From an uncultured OM182 clade bacterium (lineage in GTDB: Bacteria; Pseudomonadota; Gammaproteobacteria; Pseudomonadales; Azotimanducaceae): 64,000 bases of DNA. Position 1 is the first letter of the stretch. Every line of letters begins with the position of its first letter. Shown here one piece after another: positions 44,710-54,584 of the stretch. A program made the translations under genes and the position numbers. Under the pieces are notes generated by a model. That model was not told where the DNA came from. It ran no database searches and was given only the letters and a program-made list of their open reading frames with translations. The stretch lies in the NCBI GenBank assembly GCA_905182025.1, contig CAJJAA010000018.1, positions 1-64,000 of the forward strand, given 5' to 3'.

Positions 44710-45693
44710 GTGATCTTCCCGATAGGTAGGTGCCAAATCGAATTCGATACAAAACATAACCCCGCATTGAGGATCGCCGTCATCAATGGCGGTCAATCGG
44801 CCGAAGCTGCGGTCTCACGTGTTTCCGCGCAGGGCGTAATCGGTGCATTAAAGGCAAACTATCAGCATGTTGAAGCAATAGAACTGGATGCGACCGTGGC
44901 AGAGAAGCTGAAACACTTTGCGCCGGACGTCGTTTTCCCTGTGCTACATGGGCCGCCAGGAGAAGATGGCACATTGCAGGGCTTTCTCGAGATTCTCGAA
45001 TATAAATACGTCGGCAGCGGCGTGCAGGCTAGCGCCGTTGCGATGGACAAAATACTTGCAAAGCAGGTTTTTCGACGCGCTAATTTACCGCTAGCTGACG
45101 AAATTGTTTTCGACGCGCAAACTGATAGAGCGATCGCCGTGGCGGCGATTATTGAACGGTTAGGCTCATTTGTCGTGGTAAAACCGGCATCGCAAGGCAG
45201 TGCACTAGGCGTCACACTGGTCGAAAATGAAAATGAACTTGATGCGGCCATGAAATTCGCCGCAGAACTCGGCAGCAAAATCCTCGTCGAGAGTCGCATC
45301 TCCGGTAAGGAAATAACGGTCGGCGTGATCGATACAGACGATGGTCCCGTTGCGCATCCTGTCATTGAAATCACGACCGCGGCAGATAGCTGGTATGATT
45401 TTGAACATCGCTATACAGCGGGGTTAAGCGATCACATTATTCCTGCTCGACTGCCCGATGCTCAACTTGCTCGGCTACAAAAAATCGCAATCGATGCCCA
45501 TGTCAGTCTGCAATGCCGCGACCTTTCAAGAGCAGATTTCGTCGTTCCAAATGAATCGGAAGAATATCTTCTTGAAGTCAATACGCTTCCGGGCATGACG
45601 CCAACAAGCTTGTACCCAGACGGCGCGAGCGCCCTGGGCCTTTCATTCGAGGATCTAGTGTCGTTCCTTGTCGAAAGAGCGGCTAGTCGATAG
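44710..45693 (+). CDS. ddl: D-alanine--D-alanine ligase (stand-alone, outside a dcw cluster)
   Basis: ATP-grasp ligase forming D-Ala-D-Ala for peptidoglycan. In the 327-residue product GGQSAEAAVS, HGPPGEDGTLQG, SQGSALGV and EVNTLPGMT correspond to GGTSAEREVS, HGRGGEDGTLQG, REGSSVGM and EANTSPGMT of E. coli DdlB, so catalytic residues are kept. It stands alone beside zntR rather than in the mur/fts cluster, so a second copy may exist elsewhere. Start is uncertain: GTG 44710 gives an N-terminal extension, while TTG 44767 (MRIAVINGG) is closest to the usual N-terminus; no clear ribosome site decides. Confidence 0.85.
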   Translation: MIFPIGRCQIEFDTKHNPALRIAVINGGQSAEAAVSRVSAQGVIGALKANYQHVEAIELDATVAEKLKHFAPDVVFPVLHGPPGEDGTLQGFLEILEYKYVGSGVQASAVAMDKILAKQVFRRANLPLADEIVFDAQTDRAIAVAAIIERLGSFVVVKPASQGSALGVTLVENENELDAAMKFAAELGSKILVESRISGKEITVGVIDTDDGPVAHPVIEITTAADSWYDFEHRYTAGLSDHIIPARLPDAQLARLQKIAIDAHVSLQCRDLSRADFVVPNESEEYLLEVNTLPGMTPTSLYPDGASALGLSFEDLVSFLVERAASR

Positions 45694-45761
45694 CCGCTAT
45701 TAAGTTAAGTCTTTGACATCGTTTAGATGCCCGCAGACTCAGGTGCAATCTACCATTAAGC

Positions 45762-47057
45762 CTACAGATCGTAGCCTCGCTCATTATGCTGATTAATATC
45801 GAGTCCTTCAGTCTCATCGTCACTGCTGACACGTAAGCCTAAAATCGCGTCGACTAGTTTGAGGATGCCGAAGGTGACTATCGCGGTATACACCCCTACT
45901 GCAAGGACACCCACTACCTGAACGCCAAGCTGCGAGAGCATATTCATGCCTTCGTTGTAACCCTGACCACTAAATACACCAAGGCTCGCGCTTGCAAAGA
46001 CTGCGGCCAATATCGTTCCTAATGCACCGCCCACGCCGTGGACAGGAAAGACATCGAGAGAATCATCAATCTGCAACTTCAACTTAATAATGTTGGTTGC
46101 ATTAAAGCAAACAAAACCACCAATAATACCGATCATCAGTCCGCCGGCCGGGCCAACAAACCCTGACGCCGGTGTAATCGAACCGAGTCCTGCAACCATA
46201 CCTGTAACAGCACCCAAAGCACTCGGTTTGCCGTACTTGACCCATTCACAAATCATCCACGTCAGCGCACCGGCAGAAGCCGACATATGGGTCACCATCA
46301 TCGCCATACCGGCGTTGCCATCTGCGGCTAGAGCACTACCCGCATTGAAGCCAAACCAACCAACCCAAAGCATACCCGCGCCTGTGATCACCATGGTCAT
46401 ATTATGAGGCGGCATCTGTGTATGTGGAAAACCTTTGCGGGGACCCAACACAAGCGCACAAACCAGCGCAGCCACACCGGCGGTCACGTGAACCACTGTG
46501 CCGCCTGCAAAATCGAGTAAGCCTAAGTTATATAACCAGCCGTCTGCCGCCCAGACCCAGTGAGTCACAGGCCCATAAACGAACACCAACCATATCGCTG
46601 AAAAAACTAACATTGATGAAAATCGCATTCTCTCAGCGAACGCGCCTACTATTAGTGCGGGCGTAATGATCGCAAACGTCAATTGAAACATTGCAAACAC
46701 ACTTTCAGGGATGTCCCCAGACATTGAGTCTTCTGTCACCCCAGCCATAAAGAAATTCGCCGCGCCACCGATGAATGCATTACCTTCCGAGAACGCCATT
46801 GAATAAACACCAATGAGCCAAAGTACAGAAACCACACAGGTTATTGCAAAGCATTGCATCAGAACGCTCAAGACGTTCTTGGACCGCACTAAACCCGCAT
46901 AGAACAAGGACAAACCGGGCAGTGTCATAAACAACACTAATGCTGTTGAAGTCAATATCCATGAGGTATTCGCACCATTTAACTCATCAGCGAACACAGG
47001 TCCACCGAGTAACATTAGCGCTGTTACCGCAACCAACTTTGCGATAAATTTCTTCAT
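45762..47057 (-). CDS. amt: ammonium transporter Amt
   Basis: Inner-membrane ammonium channel, 431 residues with a signal-like first segment (KLVAVTALMLLGGPVFA) and eleven helices; motif DFAGGTVVHVTAGVAALV is the Amt signature and contains one of the pore histidines, and the second pore His is in DSLDVFPVHGVGG. Related proteins are under NtrC/GlnK control, but no glnK gene is adjacent and I could not find a sigma-54 promoter by eye in the 417-base upstream gap. It is convergent to ddl. Confidence 0.95.
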   Translation of the reverse strand: MKKFIAKLVAVTALMLLGGPVFADELNGANTSWILTSTALVLFMTLPGLSLFYAGLVRSKNVLSVLMQCFAITCVVSVLWLIGVYSMAFSEGNAFIGGAANFFMAGVTEDSMSGDIPESVFAMFQLTFAIITPALIVGAFAERMRFSSMLVFSAIWLVFVYGPVTHWVWAADGWLYNLGLLDFAGGTVVHVTAGVAALVCALVLGPRKGFPHTQMPPHNMTMVITGAGMLWVGWFGFNAGSALAADGNAGMAMMVTHMSASAGALTWMICEWVKYGKPSALGAVTGMVAGLGSITPASGFVGPAGGLMIGIIGGFVCFNATNIIKLKLQIDDSLDVFPVHGVGGALGTILAAVFASASLGVFSGQGYNEGMNMLSQLGVQVVGVLAVGVYTAIVTFGILKLVDAILGLRVSSDDETEGLDINQHNERGYDL

Positions 47058-47474
47058 AGTCGTTTCTTCCTGTCTGAGGTCATTCAGTTTTGTAAAGATG
47101 ACCGTGTTAAATTTTTATTTCCAGGGCAAAAGTGTACCTATTCGATAAATGCACAACAATAATCGCAGGCCAATCATTTCGCGTTAATTTGGTGCAGCTT
47201 CGGTCGCGACTGAAGCGGCTGACCTGCTCAGCGATTCATAAAAAAATAGACGTCGGCCCACAATTAACCCTTTAGAACCTCTCCTCCTATCAGCATCAAA
47301 CCTTAGATCAAATGATTCATGTACAAGACATTCTCCCTGAGATAAAACATAGGGAGTCTTGATGTAATGAATGAGCAACAAGAACGACAAAGAGGAATTG
47401 AGTTCAGTCTTGCAACGGGATTTTCTAGATCACTGATAGAGCGACAATAACCAGCTAAGGATGAAACTAGATTT
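47058..47474. other. 417-base gap between amt and rmf, no gene recognised
   Basis: This divergent region must contain the promoters for amt (leftward) and rmf (rightward). No GG-N10-GC sigma-54 signature, tRNA or long inverted repeat was seen. A 27-codon frame near 47370 starting MNEQQERQRG has no ribosome site or similarity and is not called. rmf transcripts in other gammaproteobacteria have regulated leaders, which may explain the length. Confidence 0.45.
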
Positions 47475-47678
47475 ATGAGAAGACAGAAAAGAGACAAGAG
47501 CAATAGAGCATTTACCCGCGGTTACCAAACGGGTGTTCATGGTAAGTCAAAAGATCTCTGTCCCTACCACGATATTGAAGCACGCCAGTCTTGGTTGACC
47601 GGCTGGAGAACAGGCAGAGAAGATCAATGGGACGGTTATGTAGGCACTGCAGGCGTTAGCCATGCACCCGTCGCCTAA
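47475..47678 (+). CDS. rmf: ribosome modulation factor RMF
   Basis: A 67-residue basic protein that dimerises 70S ribosomes to 100S particles in stationary phase. The N-terminus MRRQKRDKSNRAFTRGYQTG and the CPYHD motif align with E. coli RMF (MKRQKRDRLERAHQRGYQAG, CPYQT). It is 12 residues longer at the C-terminus than the E. coli protein. A strong terminator follows. Its position beside pyrD is conserved in Pseudomonas. Confidence 0.95.
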   Translation: MRRQKRDKSNRAFTRGYQTGVHGKSKDLCPYHDIEARQSWLTGWRTGREDQWDGYVGTAGVSHAPVA

Positions 47679-47722
47679 CGACGCTAAGCGTACTTTTTAT
47701 TCACTCAGTTTTTTACACTGCT

Positions 47723-47750
47723 AAAGGCTCCAGATTGGAGCCTTTTTTTA
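47723..47750 (+). terminator. rho-independent terminator after rmf
   Basis: AGGCTCC (47725-47731) and GGAGCCT (47737-47743) form a stem around AGATT, followed by a run of seven T. It lies 45 bases after the rmf stop and should end that transcript before the convergent pyrD gene. Confidence 0.92.
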
Positions 47751-47803
47751 TACTTCAAAGATTTATCCGCCGAACCGCATCGACGCACCTTGCGCTAGGC
47801 AAG

Positions 47804-48862
47804 TTAGAGGGCAGATGCAGAGGGCATCAGGTTTATTTGGCCGAGCGCAGCACGAATAGCTTCAGAGCTTTCAGCAATGAGGTCCGGCCCACTATAAATA
47901 AACCCCGTGTAGAGTTGCACCAGATCAGCGCCAAGCTCAATTTTTTGTGCGGCATGCTCCGGCAACATGATGCCGCCGACACCAATAACAGCCAGCTTAG
48001 GTTTCACTTCTGAGGCGACCATAGCCAGCACATGATTGCTTTGATTGCGCAATGGGTCGCCACTCAATCCACCTTTTTCGCTAGAGTGATTTTCACCCAG
48101 TAGCGCGCTTCTAGAAACAGTTGTGTTGCTGACAATAACCCCATCAACTTCGAATTCTAGCAATCGTCTGGAGATGGTTAGAATTTCTTCATCGTCCATA
48201 TCGGGCGCAATCTTGACGAGAAGTGGAACATGTTTTTGATACTTATCCTGCAGTTCTCGGTGCACAACCCTCAAACCTTCAAGTAGTCTCGCCAACTCGT
48301 CACCATGCTGAAAGGCACGAAGTCCTTGTGTATTGGGTGACGATATATTGACGACAATATAAGAAGCCTGCTCATAGACTTTCCGCATACAAAGGGTGTA
48401 ATCAGACAAGGTATCTTCATCGGCTGTTTTGGCATTCTTACCTATGTTGACCCCCAGTACGCCAGCGAAATTGGCGCGTCGAATACGTTTCGACATTTCA
48501 TCAACGCCTTCATTATTAAACCCCATTCTATTGATGATGGCTTGACGAGAAGGAATTCTGAAGAGTCGAGGTTTTGGGTTTCCCCGCTGAGGTTTGGGCG
48601 TCACCGTACCAACCTCAATAAACCCGAAGCCAAGCGCGTCGAGGCCAGCGATGCACTTCGCATCCTTGTCCAACCCAGCCGCTAAGCCAACGCGATTTGG
48701 AAAATCTATACCCATCAGCGTGACCGGATCATCAGTGACGGCCTTGGCAATCAACGACGTTAACTTCAGCTGCTGCAGTACCGCAATTGAATGCAGAGAA
48801 AGATAGTGAGAGGTTTCTGTGGGCAGGCGAAACAGAATGTCCTGAAGAGTCTGATATTTCAT
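47804..48862 (-). CDS. pyrD: dihydroorotate dehydrogenase (quinone), class 2
   Basis: Membrane-associated flavoenzyme of pyrimidine synthesis, 352 residues. Class 2 features: amphipathic N-terminal region with LFRLPTETSH, FMN-site GLAAGLDKDAKCI, the catalytic-serine stretch NISSPNTQGLR and closing VQLYTGFIYSGP. ATG 48862 (MKYQTLQ) is chosen because the next residues align with P. aeruginosa PyrD from its Met1; the frame extends 12 codons upstream with GTG at 48898 that would not be used. Adjacent to rmf as in Pseudomonas. Confidence 0.95.
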   Translation of the reverse strand: MKYQTLQDILFRLPTETSHYLSLHSIAVLQQLKLTSLIAKAVTDDPVTLMGIDFPNRVGLAAGLDKDAKCIAGLDALGFGFIEVGTVTPKPQRGNPKPRLFRIPSRQAIINRMGFNNEGVDEMSKRIRRANFAGVLGVNIGKNAKTADEDTLSDYTLCMRKVYEQASYIVVNISSPNTQGLRAFQHGDELARLLEGLRVVHRELQDKYQKHVPLLVKIAPDMDDEEILTISRRLLEFEVDGVIVSNTTVSRSALLGENHSSEKGGLSGDPLRNQSNHVLAMVASEVKPKLAVIGVGGIMLPEHAAQKIELGADLVQLYTGFIYSGPDLIAESSEAIRAALGQINLMPSASAL

Positions 48863-49221
48863 ATCATCTAGCATAAAAAATTCTGCAGAAGTATACACAA
48901 CTCATCAATCAAGCGCCGCGCGTTTTAGCGATTATCTAAAACACCAAATTTGCTCAGTTAGTCGAAATATTGACGAAAGGGTCAGTTGACGCCTGTCAAT
49001 CGACGCAGAGATGGAAAATAGTGGCTGAGATGCGATGCTTACCTCTATGCTTTTTTGTTACAGTGGCGCCTCGGATTGAACCCTGCCTACTTTTTGTGGT
49101 CTACCCTTCGGTTTACAATAACATCCGTTTTTTTATGTTTTGACGACTGTGGGTTGAAAGACGCAGAGGAATCATTATTTATACTTTAACAATTTAACCA
49201 AAAGAGAAGAATAAGCGAACT
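48863..49221. other. 359-base gap between pyrD and moxR, no gene recognised
   Basis: Contains the promoter of the MoxR/Bat operon (rightward) and of pyrD (leftward). I could not identify specific promoter boxes or operators. No gene, tRNA or repeat array is visible. Confidence 0.45.
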
Positions 49222-50187
49222 ATGCAGCATCGCGAGCAAATAATTGAACTCGAAAAGTGGTTATCAGAACAGATAATTGGACAACAGAAACTAGTCAACC
49301 GGCTACTGATGGCACTTCTTGCCGATGGCCACCTTCTTGTTGAAGGTGCCCCGGGCCTTGCCAAAACAAAAGCGATAAAGACGCTTGCGGATGGCATCGA
49401 AGGTGATTTCCATCGTATTCAATTTACCCCGGACTTATTACCATCAGATATTACCGGAACGGAAATTTATCGCGCTCAAGATGGCACATTCTCCTTTCAA
49501 CAGGGCCCCATATTTCACAACCTGGTTCTGGCGGATGAAATCAACCGAGCGCCGGCAAAGGTTCAGTCGGCACTTTTGGAGGCCATGGCCGAACGACAAG
49601 TCAGTATCGGTCGTCAAACCTTCCCGCTTGCGGATCTATTTTTAGTCATGGCAACACAGAATCCAATCGAGCAGGAAGGTACCTACCCCCTACCTGAAGC
49701 GCAACTCGACAGATTCCTCATGCAAGTCAACATCGACTACCCCGACGCAGTGTCGGAAAGATCTATCCTGCAACACGTCAGGAACGAATCAATCGCAGGA
49801 AGAAAGGCCCCACAGCCGCCCCAAAAACTGAATCAAGAAGCGATATTCGAGGCACGTAAAGCGGTTTTGGAATTACACATGGCCCCCGTTGTTGAGGACT
49901 ATATTGTTCAGCTCACAATGGCGACGAGACAGCCCGCTGCGTTTGGTGATGATTTGGCCAACTGGCTAGATTATGGCGCATCGCCTCGCGGTACCATTTC
50001 ACTCGACCTCTGCGCGAGGGCAAATGCCTATTTGCTTGGAAAGGATTTCGTCAGCCCAGACGATGTGCAAGCTGTCGTACATGATGTATTTCGACATCGC
50101 ATTATTGTTAGCTTCGAAGCAGAAGCATTGGGTATCGATGCGGATCATATTATTGACACGCTTGTGCAACGCGTCGCCGTCGCATAG
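49222..50187 (+). CDS. moxR: MoxR-type AAA+ ATPase
   Basis: A 321-residue AAA+ chaperone-like ATPase of the MoxR group, first gene of a Bat operon. Walker A GAPGLAKT (42-49), Walker B LVLADEINR (101-109) and sensor ATQNPIEQEGTYPLPEAQLDRF are all present. MoxR proteins are thought to help insert cofactors or fold VWA partners, in this case the downstream Bat proteins. ATG 49222 begins the unit; the next gene starts 47 bases after its stop. Confidence 0.93.
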   Translation: MQHREQIIELEKWLSEQIIGQQKLVNRLLMALLADGHLLVEGAPGLAKTKAIKTLADGIEGDFHRIQFTPDLLPSDITGTEIYRAQDGTFSFQQGPIFHNLVLADEINRAPAKVQSALLEAMAERQVSIGRQTFPLADLFLVMATQNPIEQEGTYPLPEAQLDRFLMQVNIDYPDAVSERSILQHVRNESIAGRKAPQPPQKLNQEAIFEARKAVLELHMAPVVEDYIVQLTMATRQPAAFGDDLANWLDYGASPRGTISLDLCARANAYLLGKDFVSPDDVQAVVHDVFRHRIIVSFEAEALGIDADHIIDTLVQRVAVA

Positions 50188-50234
50188 CTGACCAGCTCTA
50201 TCGAGTTAGTATCAAAATAGGACTGCCACGATAA

Positions 50235-51203
50235 ATGTCACTAAAGCCTGCCAAAAAACATCAGTTCCCAATCAAAGGTGGCGCCTACACTGATGTCACC
50301 GAATTGATTCGCCTGCGACATGCCGCGCGCGAGATTGATAGCGTCACAATCGACAAATCAAGCAACCCGTTGTCTGGCTTACTGACAAGTAAATTCAGAG
50401 GACGCGGTATCGACTTCGCGGAAGTCAGAAGATATGAACCGGGCGATGATGTAAGAACAATCGATTGGCGAGTTACGGCTAGGACACAGATTGCACACAC
50501 CAAACTTTTTCAGGAAGAAAAAGAACGCCCCGTTCTTATTTTAGTTGATCAATCCCATTCACTTTTTTTTGGCTCTGTGTTTTCGTTCAAGTCTGTCTTG
50601 GCTGCACAGGCTGCCGCTCTTATCGCTTGGGTTTCATTGGAAAATGGTGACCGAGTTGGCGGCATAGTCTTCGCTGAAACAGGTCATCGAGAAGTTCGAC
50701 CAAGACGAAGCAAACACGCCGTGCTGAGACTACTAAACGAAATAAACGATTTTAATCATCGGCTCAACAAAGATCGCAGAAATGAAGACAGCGCGACTGA
50801 CTATCTATCAGAGGCCCTCTTGAACGTGCGTCGGGTCGCCAAACATGGCAGCACTATTTTTCTCATCAGCGATTACGATCATTTTTCAAAAGACGCGCTG
50901 CTACATCTGCGTCAGTTATCACGTCATAACGACATCATTGGCGTTCATGTTTCTGACCCAATGGAACACAACCTGCCAAGTCCCGACCTGTATACCATTA
51001 CCGATGGTCAGCAACGTGTTCAAATCGATACTGCTGACAAGAAGAATCGATCTGAATACGAACAACAGTACGAACGCCATCTGCAGCAAACACGCATTGA
51101 ATTTAACAAGCTCAAATCACCGTTGTTTGAGCTCAGCACCGGTAACAATGTTATTCAATCGCTGGCTGACTCATACCATTCGATTCGTCGGGCCAAGCGC
51201 TAA
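50235..51203 (+). CDS. DUF58 protein (VWA-like, BatA-operon member)
   Basis: A 322-residue protein with the DUF58 hallmark YEPGDDVRTIDWRVTARTQ and IKL/FQEEKERPV, a divergent VWA-like fold whose metal-binding DxSxS is DQSHS (VDQSHSLFFG). No signal peptide or membrane helix is visible. Second gene of the operon; its stop TAA shares one base with the ATG of the next gene. Confidence 0.9.
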   Translation: MSLKPAKKHQFPIKGGAYTDVTELIRLRHAAREIDSVTIDKSSNPLSGLLTSKFRGRGIDFAEVRRYEPGDDVRTIDWRVTARTQIAHTKLFQEEKERPVLILVDQSHSLFFGSVFSFKSVLAAQAAALIAWVSLENGDRVGGIVFAETGHREVRPRRSKHAVLRLLNEINDFNHRLNKDRRNEDSATDYLSEALLNVRRVAKHGSTIFLISDYDHFSKDALLHLRQLSRHNDIIGVHVSDPMEHNLPSPDLYTITDGQQRVQIDTADKKNRSEYEQQYERHLQQTRIEFNKLKSPLFELSTGNNVIQSLADSYHSIRRAKR

Positions 51204-51736
51204 TGGCGAGTCAAACACCACCGCCTATTAGCGACCCAGGTCAAACCGACCCGCTTGCACAATTGCGCGACATTCACCTACCGGCACCTATTGATTCTTG
51301 GCCACCCGCAATAGGCTGGTGGATCCTGGGCGCATTAGCACTAATCGGTATGTTCTACGGTATGTATTTTATTTATCGAATTTGGCAAAAAAATGCTTAC
51401 AGGCGCGAAGCGTTGGTTAAACTTGAACACATCAAAAGCCAGTTCAGCGACGATAAAACCGGCTACCTGAACGAATGTAATCAGTTACTCAAACGCGTTG
51501 CATTAACGCACTATGCACGAAGCGAAGTCGCCCATTTAACGGGTGAGCGTTGGGTTTCGTTTTTAGACACGGCAGCGGATACTAAAGAGTTCAGCATGGG
51601 TGAAGGGCAAGCGCTCATTCATGGACAATATACCAACAACGTCAACTACGATATTGACGCACTGCATGAAATTTCAAAGTATTGGATTGCAAAACACCGT
51701 ACGGTGAATACGCTCAGCGTGGGGGATGCAGTATGA
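51203..51736 (+). CDS. DUF4381 membrane protein
   Basis: The 177-residue product has an N-terminal proline-rich segment, one membrane helix (about 37-57: WWILGALALIGMFYGMYFIY) and a cytoplasmic tail containing the DUF4381 signature LNECNQLLKRVALTHY and LTGERWVSFLD. Usual partner of MoxR-DUF58-Bat clusters; role unknown. Starts inside the DUF58 stop and overlaps the next gene by four bases (ATGA). Confidence 0.85.
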   Translation: MASQTPPPISDPGQTDPLAQLRDIHLPAPIDSWPPAIGWWILGALALIGMFYGMYFIYRIWQKNAYRREALVKLEHIKSQFSDDKTGYLNECNQLLKRVALTHYARSEVAHLTGERWVSFLDTAADTKEFSMGEGQALIHGQYTNNVNYDIDALHEISKYWIAKHRTVNTLSVGDAV

Positions 51737-52773
51737 TCGAAATCCTCTGGCCCTGGGCATTTTCAGTACTGCCTCTACCACTGCTGATGTATATTCTGCT
51801 GCCGCGTTTCGAACAACGTGACACCGCACTGTATGTACCGTTCTACCGCTCCGCCACATCCTTTGACGCACAACAGCTGGCAACAACCCGGCGTAATTTA
51901 TGGCAGCGATTTTTACTCATTTTATGCTGGCTCGCGCTCGTCGTTGCCGCTGCTCAACCACAATTTATTGGCGATCCTGTTGAACTACCGACAACCGGTC
52001 GGGATCTGATGTTGGCGGTCGACATATCTGGATCAATGGGTACGGAGGACATGGTTTTGAATGGCCAAAAAACAACGCGCCTTGAAGTTGTCAAAGATGT
52101 GATTGGCGACTTTGTGGAGCGCCGCGAAGGCGACAGACTCGGTCTCATTCTGTTTGGCAGTCTGGCGTACCTACAAACACCCCTGACCTTCGACAGAAAT
52201 ACCGTACGTACATTGCTACTGGAAACACCGCTGGGCGTAGCCGGCGGTAAAACAGCCATTGGCGACGCTATTGGTTTAGCCGTTAAACGCCTGCACGACC
52301 GTCCAGCGGATAGCCGAATACTAATACTACTCACGGATGGACAGAATAATGCTGGCGAAGTAACGCCCATAAAGGCCGCACAGATTGCCGCACAGGAAGG
52401 TGTCAAAATCTATACGATTGGTTTTGGCGCAGACGAGCTTACCGTGCCAGGACTATTATTTAATCGCACCATAAACCCCTCCTCCGAACTCGACTCAAAG
52501 ACTCTGACAGAAATAGCAGAAACAACCGGCGGGATTTATCAACGGGCGAGAGACAGTCGCGAGCTCGTCCAAATTTATGAACAGCTCGATCGGCTCGAGC
52601 CAATTGAACAAGATGTTGAGGTCTATCGTCCTGTAAAAAGTCTCTACTTTTGGCCGCTAGGGCTGGCATTGATTTGCAGCTTTCTGATCGCGTTGTTACA
52701 TCCTCAGACACGAATCTGGGTGGCGCAGCAGCTCGCTTCAAAACCACGTCCGAACGCGGAGCTTGACTCATGA
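51733..52773 (+). CDS. batA: BatA-type VWA-domain membrane protein
   Basis: A 346-residue protein with an N-terminal helix and a second helix near 57-75, a VWA domain with a canonical MIDAS motif DISGS at D97-S101, and a C-terminal helix (about 312-330, FWPLGLALICSFLIALLH). ATG 51733 overlaps the preceding stop by four bases; the frame extends upstream but would run into the previous gene. Partner of BatB/BatD; in Bacteroides and Leptospira relatives linked to oxygen or stress tolerance. Confidence 0.9.
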   Translation: MIEILWPWAFSVLPLPLLMYILLPRFEQRDTALYVPFYRSATSFDAQQLATTRRNLWQRFLLILCWLALVVAAAQPQFIGDPVELPTTGRDLMLAVDISGSMGTEDMVLNGQKTTRLEVVKDVIGDFVERREGDRLGLILFGSLAYLQTPLTFDRNTVRTLLLETPLGVAGGKTAIGDAIGLAVKRLHDRPADSRILILLTDGQNNAGEVTPIKAAQIAAQEGVKIYTIGFGADELTVPGLLFNRTINPSSELDSKTLTEIAETTGGIYQRARDSRELVQIYEQLDRLEPIEQDVEVYRPVKSLYFWPLGLALICSFLIALLHPQTRIWVAQQLASKPRPNAELDS

Positions 52774-54584
52774 CGTTAGAAGCGGCGCAGGACTTAATCT
52801 CACAGTTACATTTTTTACGCCCATTTTGGTTCTTTGGCTTATTGCCAGCATTAATGCTGGCTCTGATATTTAGACTACGACAAGGCAAAGACTCGGCCTG
52901 GGAGCGCTCAATCGACCCGAGTCTGCTGCCTCACCTTATTGAAAGCCAACTCGCTAAACCTGGAAGCAATCCAATTTATCTCATCGCGATCGGTTGGTTA
53001 TTAGCGATCATTGCACTGGCCGGGCCCGTCTGGGAGAAAACCTCTCAACCGGTGCATGAGCGCGAAGATGCGTTGATCATTTTATTCGACTTAAGCCGGT
53101 CTATGTACGCGACGGACATAAAGCCTGACAGATTGACAGCGGCGCGGAGAAAATTATTAGACCTGCTCAAGCTCAGAAATGAAGGTGTAACGGGCTTAGT
53201 GGTCTACTCGGGCGATGCACACTTAGTCTCGCCACTTACCGATGACGCAAACACGATTGCAGAAATGATTCCCGCCGTCGCACCCGAATTCATGCCTGCA
53301 CCGGGAAGCCAACTTGCGCCCGCGTTGAATCTGGCTCATTCATTGTTTAAAGACGCTGGCGTCAGCAGTGGACGCATCGTCATTGTGACAGATGAAATAC
53401 GTGACATCGCAGAGTCTCAGAATATTGCTCGACAGCATCGCTACGCCTTCCCCATTTCTGTATTGGGCGTCGGAACGGCCGAAGGCGCACCAATCCCTGG
53501 AACAAAACTGACAAGGGATGGCGGCTACCTCAAAGATGCGACAGGCACAATTATCGTGCCTGGCGTAGATTTTGACGCATTAACAGATTTTGCCAATCTT
53601 GCGGGCGGCAGATTTGCACGAATGCGCTTAATCGACACGGATCTTGATTATCTGCTCGCCGAAGCACCCCTTTTAGACCAACAGCAATTCCGAGAAATGG
53701 AGCGGGATTTTGATATCTGGTTGGAAAAAGGACCTTGGCTTCTGTTGCTGTTACTGCCACTCGCCGCACTTAGTTTTAGACGAGGCTGGTTGTGGTCGGT
53801 CTTGCTTATCTGTTGTCTACCGACTGATCAAGCCTACGCTTCAATCTGGGACGATCTGTGGCAAACCCGAGACCAGCAGGCAATTGAAGCAATGAACCAG
53901 GGAAACGCACAACAGGCGGCAAAGTTGTTCAAAGATCCAAAATGGAAAGCGAGTGCACAGTACAAAGGACAAAATTTTGTAGATGCCGCTGAGGAATTCC
54001 AAGTTGACCCCTCAGAGCAGGGCCGCTACAACCTCGGTAATGCACTGGCGATGCAGGGTAAGTATGAAGAAGCGATCCAAGCCTATGCAGATACGCTCGA
54101 AATGGCACCCGATCACGAGGATGCCCAATTCAATAAGCAGCTTGTTGAGGAACTTCTTGAGTCCCAACAAAAACAGGAACAGGAACAGGAACAAGGCAGT
54201 GAGGATGAAAATCAGCCCTCTGACGAGTCCGAAGAAAGTCAGCAGAGCGAAAATAAAGAAGGAAAAGAAGAAGATTCTCAGCAACAGCCTGACGACCCGC
54301 AGGAAGATTCTGCAGAAGAACAATCTTCAGAGGAACAATCTTCTGAGGAACAAGAACAAGCGGACCAAGATCAGCAAGACCAAGAAGAAAAAGATGCCAC
54401 TGACGAGCAAATGTCTCAAGAAGATCAGGAGCCACTGGACGAGGAACTGCAACAAGCCTTGCAACAATGGCTGAAACAAGTCCCTGATGATCCCGGTGGA
54501 TTACTGCGAAGAAAATTCAAAATGCAATACGACGAAAGAATCAAACAAGGTGAGGTGCGAAGAGATGAAACGTCAAACTGGTAA
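52770..54584 (+). CDS. batB: BatB-type VWA protein with TPR domain and acidic/Gln-rich tail (BatB-BatC fusion)
   Basis: The 604-residue product has two N-terminal helices, a VWA domain with MIDAS DLSRS (D107-S111), a third helix pair near 315-350, a TPR segment (about 390-460, GNALAMQGKYEEAIQAYADTL) and a low-complexity acidic/glutamine-rich tail (about 465-560) built of QE and EEQSS repeats. BatC is a separate TPR protein in Bacteroides, so this is a fusion of BatB and BatC functions. ATG overlaps the batA stop by four bases, and its own end overlaps batD by 20. Confidence 0.88.
   Translation: MTLEAAQDLISQLHFLRPFWFFGLLPALMLALIFRLRQGKDSAWERSIDPSLLPHLIESQLAKPGSNPIYLIAIGWLLAIIALAGPVWEKTSQPVHEREDALIILFDLSRSMYATDIKPDRLTAARRKLLDLLKLRNEGVTGLVVYSGDAHLVSPLTDDANTIAEMIPAVAPEFMPAPGSQLAPALNLAHSLFKDAGVSSGRIVIVTDEIRDIAESQNIARQHRYAFPISVLGVGTAEGAPIPGTKLTRDGGYLKDATGTIIVPGVDFDALTDFANLAGGRFARMRLIDTDLDYLLAEAPLLDQQQFREMERDFDIWLEKGPWLLLLLLPLAALSFRRGWLWSVLLICCLPTDQAYASIWDDLWQTRDQQAIEAMNQGNAQQAAKLFKDPKWKASAQYKGQNFVDAAEEFQVDPSEQGRYNLGNALAMQGKYEEAIQAYADTLEMAPDHEDAQFNKQLVEELLESQQKQEQEQEQGSEDENQPSDESEESQQSENKEGKEEDSQQQPDDPQEDSAEEQSSEEQSSEEQEQADQDQQDQEEKDATDEQMSQEDQEPLDEELQQALQQWLKQVPDDPGGLLRRKFKMQYDERIKQGEVRRDETSNW

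Noticed and set aside
47100..47200. Possible sigma-54 promoter for amt
   Set aside because: A TGGC is present, but no GC lies ten bases after the GG, so the -24/-12 spacing is not met.
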